From JAJRXR01 sp041987545 (lineage in GTDB: Bacteria; Planctomycetota; Phycisphaerae; Phycisphaerales; UBA1924): a DNA stretch of 64,000 nucleotides. The notes beneath the pieces were generated by a model. The model ran no database searches. It was not told the DNA's origin and saw only the letters and a program-made list of their open reading frames with translations. The stretch is from assembly GCA_041987545.1 (NCBI GenBank), contig JBHIWH010000007.1, positions 62,001 through 126,000 of the forward strand, in the 5' to 3' direction. Below are positions 23,166-30,609 of this stretch, in pieces; the stretch's first letter is position 1, and each line of letters begins with the position of its first letter. The position numbers and the translations under genes were made by a program.

Positions 23166-24695
23166 TTACCCGCCGCCCGCGAACAGGTCCATCTGGTCGG
23201 GGCCCGGGTCGTGCCGAGGGCGACGCGTCCGCTTGCGTGGAGGCGGAGGCGCGGGCGGGGCCTGGCCGCCCTCGCCCGTCGACTCGACCACCGAGCGGAC
23301 CGAGCCGTCGGCCAGGCGCGTCTGCAGGTGTTGCCCGGGGCGGAGGCCCTCGATCGTGCGCACCAACCTGCCCCGCTCGTCGAGCGTCGTCGAGAAGCCC
23401 CGGGCGAGGACGGCCATGGGGCCGACGGCGTGCAGCTCGCGCTCCAGGCCGTCCAGCCGGTCGCGCTCCCGTTCGTGCGTGACGCGGACGGCGCGCGCGA
23501 GCCGGGCGCGGAGGGCGTCCAGCCGCTCGGCCCGCCGCGCGTGCACGACCGTCGGGCGCCCACGCTCGAGCCTCGAGCCCAGCCGCTCCAGTCGCCGGAC
23601 CGCCCGACCGACGCGCTCGCCCGTCGCCCGGTCCAGCCGCCCGCCGAGCCAGACCAGCTCGCCGCGCCGAAGCCGCACGATCTCCCGCGGGTCGGCGAGG
23701 ACGGGGCGGCGGGCCAGCGCGTCCACGCGGCGCCGCTCGAAGCTCGCCCGGTCTCCCAGCGTCCGCGCCATCCGCCGGCGCAGCGTCTCGACCTGCTCGC
23801 GGAGGGCCGCGCGGTCGGGGGTCAGGCGCATCGCGGCCTGGGTCGGCGTCGCGCACCGCTCGTCGGCGACCAGCTCGGCGATCGTCGTGTCCGTCTCGTG
23901 CCCGATCGCGGCGACGACGGGGACCTCGCACTCGTGGATCGCCTCGGCGATGCCCCGGTCGTTGAAGGCGGCCAGGTCCTCGGCCGACCCGCCGCCACGC
24001 GTCACGATGATCGCGTCCACGCCCAGCCGCTCGTGCGAGGCCGACAGCGCGCGGATGGCGCCCCGGACCTCGCCCGCCGCCGCCTCGCCCTGGACGCGGG
24101 CGTCCACGACCAGCAGCCCGACCGCCGGGCAGCGCTTCCTGACCGTGTCGATGACGTCCTGCAGGGCGGCGCCCGTGCGGCTGGTCACGACCGCGATCCG
24201 GCGCGGGAACACGGGCAGGGGCCTCTTGGCCTCGGGGTCCAGCCAGCCCAGGGCCCGCAGCTCGGCCAGCAGCTTCTGCATCGCCAGCTGCCCCGCGCCC
24301 ACGCCGACCGGGTCCACCCGCTCGACGACCAGGCTCACCCGCCCGTTGGGCGCGTAGTAGTCAACGCGGCCCGTCGCGACGACCTCCGTGCCGATCTCCA
24401 GGGGCGTGCGCGAGCGCTTGGCGGCCGAGGCGAAGAAGACGGCGTTGATCACCGCGTCCCCGTCGCTCAGGTCGAAGTAGTAGTGCGTCCGGTGGCGGAG
24501 ATTCGTGATCTCGCCGACGACGCGGACCTTGGCGGGCAGCCCGTCGCGGATGGCGCCGTCGATCAGGGACGCCAACGCAGAAACGCTCAGCGGTCTGTCG
24601 GCCGCCGAGCGCTCTGAGTCCTTGCCGCCACCCCCCGGCTGCTTGCGGGAGGCGGCGGACATCCTGGACGGGTCGAAGGGGAGTCTCCCGCTCAC
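23166..24695 (-). CDS. xseA: Exodeoxyribonuclease VII large subunit
   Basis: This 509-residue catalytic subunit has an N-terminal OB fold (about 35-130, with GEITNLRHRTHYYFDL), the conserved TSRTGAALQDVIDT block near 170-183, the IIVTRGGGSAEDL motif and the CATPTQAAM motif, followed by a long coiled coil. It cleaves single-stranded DNA to short oligonucleotides together with XseB. The first 33 residues are non-conserved. The start is GTG at 24695; an in-frame ATG at residue 12 is possible. The stop is nine bases before xseB. Confidence 0.94.
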   Translation of the reverse strand: MSGRLPFDPSRMSAASRKQPGGGGKDSERSAADRPLSVSALASLIDGAIRDGLPAKVRVVGEITNLRHRTHYYFDLSDGDAVINAVFFASAAKRSRTPLEIGTEVVATGRVDYYAPNGRVSLVVERVDPVGVGAGQLAMQKLLAELRALGWLDPEAKRPLPVFPRRIAVVTSRTGAALQDVIDTVRKRCPAVGLLVVDARVQGEAAAGEVRGAIRALSASHERLGVDAIIVTRGGGSAEDLAAFNDRGIAEAIHECEVPVVAAIGHETDTTIAELVADERCATPTQAAMRLTPDRAALREQVETLRRRMARTLGDRASFERRRVDALARRPVLADPREIVRLRRGELVWLGGRLDRATGERVGRAVRRLERLGSRLERGRPTVVHARRAERLDALRARLARAVRVTHERERDRLDGLERELHAVGPMAVLARGFSTTLDERGRLVRTIEGLRPGQHLQTRLADGSVRSVVESTGEGGQAPPAPPPPRKRTRRPRHDPGPDQMDLFAGGG

Positions 24696-24723
24696 GACCC
24701 GAGTGTAGTTGACGCCGACCGGC

Positions 24724-25506
24724 TTACCTGCTGGCGATCCGGTCCTGACGCTGGCCCGGCTTCGAGACGCGGGCGACCCGCGCGTCGAACCCCGGCTTGG
24801 AGATCCGGACCGGCTCGTCGCCCGAGGCCATCGCGCGGGCGACCTGGGCCGCGTCCGGGGCCACCTCGTCGCGGCGGACCTCCTCGCGGGGCAGCGTCCG
24901 GGGCTGGTCCGCGGGCTTGCGGAAGATCGCCCGGGGCTCGGGCAGCGACTTGGTCACGCGCTGCTCGGCGTTGGGCGCGGTGAACGTCCGCACGCGGTAG
25001 TACCCGTTCTCCCGCAGCCACCTGCCACGCGCCTCCTCGAGACGGCTGAACAGCTCGGCGGTCGCCTCGACCCGGTCCCAGTTGAACAGGGCCCGGTTCG
25101 TCTGCAGGCTCAGCTCGCCGAAGATCTGGCGCTGGACCGCGAGCGTGTCCGGGCTGTCGGCGCCGGGGACATGCGCGAAGCTGTGCACCGGGCGGGGCAC
25201 GTACTGACGCACGGGCTCGAACGGGTCGATCGCGAAGGTGCCGTCGAAGACCCGGACGTAGATCACCGCCGGGGCGTCATCGCCGGCGCCGAGCCGCTCG
25301 CGGTTGCGCCGGCTGATGTCGCTGTAGGCTCCGTCGATGATCTCGTACCCGTCGATGCCGAGGTCCTGATCGACGAACCGCGCGCGGACGTCGATGATCG
25401 GGGCCGCGGGGGTCACGTCCGTCACGGGGGCGCCGGCGCCGGGGAAGGCCGCGGGCGGCTCGCCCAGGACCACGGTCGCGGCGAGGACGCCGATGGTGCT
25501 CAACAT
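24724..25506 (-). CDS. Secreted protein of unknown function
   Basis: I do not recognise this 260-residue protein. A short hydrophobic N-terminus (about 3-18) ending before PPAAF suggests a signal peptide. The mature part has a mixed composition with a block IYVRVFDGTFAIDPFEPV near 95-112, then a helical, Arg-rich segment (about 150-180) and a basic C-terminus with a repeated ISKPG/VSKPG motif near the end. The start ATG at 25506 is well supported by AGGAGA six bases upstream. It precedes xseA by 28 bases and may be co-transcribed, but this gives no functional clue. Confidence 0.7.
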   Translation of the reverse strand: MLSTIGVLAATVVLGEPPAAFPGAGAPVTDVTPAAPIIDVRARFVDQDLGIDGYEIIDGAYSDISRRNRERLGAGDDAPAVIYVRVFDGTFAIDPFEPVRQYVPRPVHSFAHVPGADSPDTLAVQRQIFGELSLQTNRALFNWDRVEATAELFSRLEEARGRWLRENGYYRVRTFTAPNAEQRVTKSLPEPRAIFRKPADQPRTLPREEVRRDEVAPDAAQVARAMASGDEPVRISKPGFDARVARVSKPGQRQDRIASR

Positions 25507-25701
25507 GTCTGTCTCCTCTTGTCCTGAGTTGTCGCCGACCGCGCGAGGGGCGGGGCCGGCCCATCCCGCAGAACCCGCGCCGCCCGCACAGGCGGGCCAG
25601 GCCCTGCACAACACCAGTATTCACCAGGACTTAGAGACGTCCAGCCCGTTCCCCGACTCTGCGCCCCTTCCGGCGCCCTCGCGTTCTTCTCGGACCGGCC
25701 C

Positions 25702-26805
25702 CTACTCGCCGGCGGCCTGGAAGGCGATGCTCTGGCGCCCGGCCGCCCACTCGTAGACGTCGACGACCGCCGCGACATGGGCGCTTACCCGGTGCTTGGC
25801 CCTGGCATACGACCGGGCCGAGGCGCCCAGGGTCCGTGCGACGTCCCGGTCGTCGAGGACGGCGGACACGGCCTCGCTCCACGCCCCCGAGTTGGCGCCC
25901 GGGGGCACCAGCCGCGCGGTCTGGCCGTCGATCAACGCCGCCACCGACCGGTCCTCGGTCGCGACGACCGCCATCGACGACGCCATCGCGTCCAGCAGCA
26001 GGGACCGCTGCTCGCCCCGGGCGTCAGGGTGGACCACGACGTCCGCCCGCAGCACCAGGTCGCGGCGGTCCTCAAGGCGCCCGATCAGCGAGACCCGCTG
26101 CCGGATCCCGAGCTTGTCGGCCCTCTTCCAGATGTTGAGCCTCGCCGCGGCGTCCGCGTCCACGAACAGCAGCGCGTCCGAGTGCGTCTCCATCACCCGG
26201 GCGACACCCTCGAAGGCCCGGACCGAGGCGACCTCGTCGCGCCCGAACCCGAGCATGACCAGCGCCGGCGCCCGCGACTCGTTCAGGATCTCGTGCGACT
26301 CGGGCCTGGGCTTGGCGCCCCAGGGCACGAGGCGGACGACCGCGCCCCGCGCCTCGCGGAGGGCGGCGCGCTCGATCGCCGGGTCGGGGGCGATCAGGAT
26401 CGGCGGCTCGCGCATCGAGCCCGCGACCGTCCGGGCGCGCTCGACCATGCCCATCCGCCACAGCTCCAGCGCGAGCGGGACCTCCCACGTGCGGCACAGC
26501 TCGATCCCGATCCCCCACGCCGCCCCCCCGAACACGTGCACCAGGTCCACCGGGGACCCGGACTTGTCCGTCGGCGTCAGATCGCGGGCCAGCCGCGAGG
26601 CCCGCATCTTGCGGGTGAACGAGAGCGCGCCCGCCCGGTACGACACGTGACGCCCGAGCACGTCGTGCTCGGGCCGGGGCGCGACATCCGTCGGCGCCGC
26701 CAGCGTCACGCGCACCCCCTCGTCCATCAGCCCGACCTCGAGCCGCGAGAGCAGCGCCCGCTCACGCACCGCGAAGATCGAGTCGGCCAGAAGCAACACG
26801 TGCAT
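25702..26805 (-). CDS. Glycosyltransferase, GT4-like GT-B fold
   Basis: This 367-residue protein begins with a Rossmann-like strand (MHVLLLADSIFAVRERALLSRL) and has a C-terminal GT-B half. The C-terminal half contains LVMLGFGRDE, RVSLIGRLEDRRDLVLRADVVVHP and a donor-site helix EQRSLLLDAMASSMAVVATED, as in family-4 glycosyltransferases. The sugar and acceptor are unknown. The ATG at 26805 has AGGA nine bases upstream. A GTG at 26823 would extend it to overlap the ABC gene. It lies directly downstream of the OppD-like gene, possibly only by transcriptional convenience. Confidence 0.75.
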   Translation of the reverse strand: MHVLLLADSIFAVRERALLSRLEVGLMDEGVRVTLAAPTDVAPRPEHDVLGRHVSYRAGALSFTRKMRASRLARDLTPTDKSGSPVDLVHVFGGAAWGIGIELCRTWEVPLALELWRMGMVERARTVAGSMREPPILIAPDPAIERAALREARGAVVRLVPWGAKPRPESHEILNESRAPALVMLGFGRDEVASVRAFEGVARVMETHSDALLFVDADAAARLNIWKRADKLGIRQRVSLIGRLEDRRDLVLRADVVVHPDARGEQRSLLLDAMASSMAVVATEDRSVAALIDGQTARLVPPGANSGAWSEAVSAVLDDRDVARTLGASARSYARAKHRVSAHVAAVVDVYEWAAGRQSIAFQAAGE

Positions 26806-26815
26806 ACAAGAAGTC

Positions 26816-27919
26816 CTATGCACCCGCCCCGGCCGGGGCGACGGACGGCGGCAAGATCGCCGGCGGATCGGCCGAGGGCTCGCCCGCGCCCGCCCCGCGC
26901 CACACCCCGACCCAGTGACCCGGGCGGACCTCGGCGAGCTCTGAGTCGGCGCCCGTCGAAGCCCCCGCCCCGCCCGGCCGGTCGTGCCAGGGCCACCAGG
27001 GCCGGACCGGGCGCCCGCCCGCCTCGAGCCCCTCGAACTGGGATTCGTCGTTCACGATCTCGCGCACGGTCGAGAGCCGGTCCGCCCGCTCGCGGAGCTT
27101 GGGCACACAGGCGATGAGCCCGCGCGTATACGGGTGCAGCGGGCCGCGCATCAGCTCGTCGGCCCGCGCGTACTCCACGACCCGACCCGCGTACATGACG
27201 CAGACCACGTCCGCCTCCTCGGCGACCACGCCCAGGTCGTGCGTGATCAGCATCATGCTCATCCCCTGTTCTCGCTTGAGACCGCCCAGCAGTTCCATGA
27301 TCTGCTTCTGGATCGTGACGTCGAGGGCCGTCGTCGGCTCGTCGGCCAGCAGCACCCGGGGCTCGCACGCCAGGGCCATCGCGATCATCACGCGCTGCCG
27401 CATCCCACCGGAGAACTCGTGCGGGTACGACCGGAGCCGTGAGCCCGGCTGCGGGATCCCGACCGCCTCCATCGCCGCGACCGCGCGCTCGCGGGCCTCG
27501 CGTGGGCGCACCGACTGGTGCAGCCCGATCGCCTCGACCAGCTGATCGCCGATGCTGAACACGGGGTTCAGGGAGGTCATCGGCTCCTGGAAGATCATCG
27601 CGACCTCGCCGCCGCGGATCTGGCGCATGCGGCGCGCGTCGGCGTGCAGCAGGTCCGCCTCTCCCCCGGGGCCCCGGAGGATGATCCGCCCCCGGTCGTA
27701 GGAGGCCGGCGGCGTCGGAATCAGCCGCAGCACGCTCATCGCCGTCACCGATTTGCCGCACCCGGACTCGCCGACGACGGCGAGCGTCTGACGCGGGAAG
27801 AGCGTCATCGACGCGCCGTCCACGGCCCGCAGGCGCGGGCCTCGGCCGTTGTCGAACGACACCACGAGATCGCGGATCTCCAGCACCGGCGACGGCGCAC
27901 TCGGCGTCCCGCCCTTCAT
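26816..27919 (-). CDS. OppD/DppD-like peptide ABC transporter ATPase
   Basis: This 367-residue ATP-binding subunit has Walker A GESGCGKS (50-57), Q loop FQEPMTSLNP, signature SGGMRQR (170-176) and Walker B LLADEP (190-195). The C-terminal oligopeptide-transporter extension is marked by HPYTRGLIACVP. Residues after about 295 are Pro/Gly/Ala-rich and longer than usual. The start overlaps the permease stop (ATGA). No second ATPase (OppF), second permease (OppB) or substrate-binding protein is visible nearby, so other subunits must come from elsewhere or the pair is a partial system. Confidence 0.9.
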   Translation of the reverse strand: MKGGTPSAPSPVLEIRDLVVSFDNGRGPRLRAVDGASMTLFPRQTLAVVGESGCGKSVTAMSVLRLIPTPPASYDRGRIILRGPGGEADLLHADARRMRQIRGGEVAMIFQEPMTSLNPVFSIGDQLVEAIGLHQSVRPREARERAVAAMEAVGIPQPGSRLRSYPHEFSGGMRQRVMIAMALACEPRVLLADEPTTALDVTIQKQIMELLGGLKREQGMSMMLITHDLGVVAEEADVVCVMYAGRVVEYARADELMRGPLHPYTRGLIACVPKLRERADRLSTVREIVNDESQFEGLEAGGRPVRPWWPWHDRPGGAGASTGADSELAEVRPGHWVGVWRGAGAGEPSADPPAILPPSVAPAGAGA

Positions 27920-29343
27920 CGCCTCGCCCGCCTCGGGTCCAGGGCCTCGCGCAGACCCTCGCCCACGAAGTTGAGCGCCAGCAGCGTCAGCCCCAGCAGC
28001 AGGCACGGGAACAGCAGCAGCCACCAGTGGCTCTTGTACTGGTTCAGCTCGCTGAGCCCCTCGGCCGCCAGGTTTCCCCAGCTCGGGAGCGGCGGCTTCA
28101 CGCCGATGCCCAGGAAGCTCAGGAAGCTCTCCTGCAGGATCGCCTGGGGGACGGCCAGCGTCGCGTACACCACGATCGGGCCGACCAGGTTCGGCAGCAG
28201 GTGCTTGAGGAACACCCGCCTCGTCGGCGCCCCCACCGCCCGCGCCGACTCGACGAACGGCTGGTTCTTCAGGCTCAGCACCTGGCCCCGCACCACCCGC
28301 GCCATCGTCAGCCAGCTCACACCGCCGATCGCGACGAACAGCACGACGATGTCGAACGCCGAGCGGACCTTGGGCGACAGGTCGCGGGGCGTGTACTCCC
28401 GGAGCCTGTCGAACTCGGGCGGGCGCGGGCCCAGCGCCGTGAGCTGCTCGGATACGGGCTCCTCCAGCTCGCCCTCGCGGACGCGGCGGCGGACGTCGCG
28501 CTCGGCCCGCTTCCGCTCATACACCACGAAGATCGGCGACTCGATCTGCTCGCGGACGCCCGGGTTCTCGTTCAGGAACTGCTCGACGTCACGGTACTCG
28601 CCCGCGTCGTCCCGCCCGGCCAGCTCCAAGCGCGCCTCCCGGACGACGAAGCTCTCCCGCTTCTTCGCCCGCGTGTCGTACTCGCTGATCATGGCGTCGC
28701 CCGCAACGGCAAGCAGAACCACCAGAAGGATGTACGGCAGGCCGTAGAGCACGTCCACGGCGCGCATCATCAGCGCGTCCGTCTTCCCCCCGGCGTACCC
28801 CGCCAGCGAGCCGTACAGCGTGCCGATGCACACGCTCAGCAGCGCCGCGGCCAGCCCGATCCCCAGCGAGATCCCGCCCCCGGTCAGCACGCGGACCAGC
28901 AGGCTCCGCCCGAGGTGGTCCGTCCCCAGCGTCGGCTCCGGCCACAGCGACCGGACTTGCTCGAACACGGGCCCCTCGCGGAGCGCCAGCGCCTCGTCCG
29001 TGCCCAGGCCCGCGTCGGCCGCGACCTGCTCGAGCCGCGCCCGGACGTCGTCGTCGGCCGCCGCCCGCGCCCGGAGGCTCGCCATAAGCCGGTCCACGTC
29101 GCCCTCGTCCTTGGGCGCCCAGGAGGGGGGCAGCCGCGCGTCGATGGGGGCGCCCGCGTTGTACCTGGGGCTGCCACCCGCGTCCCCGAGTGTCCAGGGC
29201 AGCGTCCCGAGGCATGCGACCGCCATCACGGCCAGGAACAGCGTGCCGACCATGCCCGCGACCGAGCGGGTGAACGGGTTGTCCCGACGGATCGGCGGCG
29301 CCATGATCGCCGGGACTGACTCGGGCTCTGTGCGCCGGGGCAT
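27916..29343 (-). CDS. OppC/DppC-like peptide ABC transporter permease with large insertions
   Basis: This 475-residue permease ends in the typical OppC membrane region, with the EAA loop (ESARAVGAPTRRVFLKHLLPN) and a final GLREALDPR. It also has the family motif LGTDHLGRSLLVRVLTGG. Two hydrophilic insertions are unusual: about 55-135 between the first helix and the core, and about 215-310, rich in Arg and Glu, between core helices. The start ATG at 29343 gives a plausible cytoplasmic tail; the ATG at 29304 is an alternative. It is divergent from the site-2 protease gene. Confidence 0.85.
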   Translation of the reverse strand: MPRRTEPESVPAIMAPPIRRDNPFTRSVAGMVGTLFLAVMAVACLGTLPWTLGDAGGSPRYNAGAPIDARLPPSWAPKDEGDVDRLMASLRARAAADDDVRARLEQVAADAGLGTDEALALREGPVFEQVRSLWPEPTLGTDHLGRSLLVRVLTGGGISLGIGLAAALLSVCIGTLYGSLAGYAGGKTDALMMRAVDVLYGLPYILLVVLLAVAGDAMISEYDTRAKKRESFVVREARLELAGRDDAGEYRDVEQFLNENPGVREQIESPIFVVYERKRAERDVRRRVREGELEEPVSEQLTALGPRPPEFDRLREYTPRDLSPKVRSAFDIVVLFVAIGGVSWLTMARVVRGQVLSLKNQPFVESARAVGAPTRRVFLKHLLPNLVGPIVVYATLAVPQAILQESFLSFLGIGVKPPLPSWGNLAAEGLSELNQYKSHWWLLLFPCLLLGLTLLALNFVGEGLREALDPRRARR

Positions 29344-29426
29344 CGCGGGAGAAGATACCGCCCCCCCGCCCCCGACGCATGCCGACGCCACGCCGCTACC
29401 GTTGGGGCGAGGGCCGAGCGCTGAGC

Positions 29427-30590
29427 ATGGACACTCCACCCCAAGACACGCCCACCGAGCGGGGCGCCCCGGCCCGGTCGGGCCTCAGAGGATCGCTGCG
29501 CGTCGTCCGCGTCGCGGGCATCGACATCGGCATCCACTGGACGTTCTGGCTGCTGATCGCGTTCCTGGTCTTCTACACGATCTCGAGGGGCGGGAGCGCG
29601 GCCGACGCCGCCCAGCTCGTCGTGTTCGTCTTCGCGCTGTTCGTATGCGTCGTCCTGCACGAGCTGGGCCACGCTTTGATGGCCCGCCGCTTCGGCGTCC
29701 GCACCCGGGACATCACCCTCCTGCCCATCGGCGGGATGGCGCGGCTGGAGCGCATGCCCGAGCGCCCCGTGCACGAGCTGCTGATCGCCGTCGCGGGGCC
29801 CGCGGTCAATGTCGTCATCGCCGGCGTCCTGCTCGTGCTCATCCTGGCCCTCGGGATCGGGCTCGGGACCACGCCCGGCCAGCAGACCCAGAAGGGCGTC
29901 CTGCCCGACATGCCCTTCCTCTGGAACCTGGCCTCGGTCAACATCTTCCTGGTTCTGTTCAACATGCTGCCGGCGTTCCCGATGGACGGCGGGCGGGTGC
30001 TCCGGGCCCTGCTCGCGACCCAGATGAGCTACGCGCGGGCGACGGACATCGCCGCCAAGGTCGGCGCCGTCATGGCCGTCCTGTTCGTCGGCCTCGCGCT
30101 GTTCACGGGAAACCTGGTGCTGGGGCTGATCGCCGTGTTCGTGTTCCTCGGCGGTCAGGCCGAGAACCGGGCCGCCCAGACGAAGTCCGCGCTCCAGGGG
30201 CTGTTCGTGAGCGACGCGATGGTCAGCGAGTTCCGCGTGCTCGAGTCCGAGGCCACATTGGACGACGCGGTCGCCGCCCTGCTCGCCGGCTCGCAGCAGG
30301 ACTTCCCGGTCGTCCGGGGCGGGACGCTGGTCGGGATGCTCTACCGCGTGGCGCTCGTCCGGGCGATGGCCGAGGGACACGCGGGCGACCGCCGGATCGG
30401 CCAGATCATGGACGATCGCGGCCCGACGCTCTCGCCCGACGACCCGCTCCAGGACGCGATCGGGCGCCTCCAGGACTCGCGCACCACGATCCCGGTCCTC
30501 GAGGGCGGCCGCCTCGTCGGCATCCTCACGAGCGAGAACGTGGGCGAGCTGATCATGGTCCGCGGCGCGATCGCGCACGCGGGCCGATGA
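29427..30590 (+). CDS. Site-2 protease family (M50) with C-terminal CBS pair
   Basis: This 387-residue polytopic intramembrane metalloprotease has the zinc motif HELGH (78-82) and the third-ligand region NMLPAFPMDGG with D187. A tandem CBS pair lies at about 225-380 (SDAMVSEFRVLESEA; IGQIMDDRGPTLSPDD), as in archaeal/bacterial S2P-CBS proteins, where it may bind adenosine nucleotides. The ATG at 29427 is taken as start; an ATG at 29379 is possible. The substrate is unknown. It is convergent with the M16 peptidase, 19 bases apart. Confidence 0.9.
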   Translation: MDTPPQDTPTERGAPARSGLRGSLRVVRVAGIDIGIHWTFWLLIAFLVFYTISRGGSAADAAQLVVFVFALFVCVVLHELGHALMARRFGVRTRDITLLPIGGMARLERMPERPVHELLIAVAGPAVNVVIAGVLLVLILALGIGLGTTPGQQTQKGVLPDMPFLWNLASVNIFLVLFNMLPAFPMDGGRVLRALLATQMSYARATDIAAKVGAVMAVLFVGLALFTGNLVLGLIAVFVFLGGQAENRAAQTKSALQGLFVSDAMVSEFRVLESEATLDDAVAALLAGSQQDFPVVRGGTLVGMLYRVALVRAMAEGHAGDRRIGQIMDDRGPTLSPDDPLQDAIGRLQDSRTTIPVLEGGRLVGILTSENVGELIMVRGAIAHAGR

Positions 30591-30609
30591 TCACGCCGCG
30601 CGGGATGGC

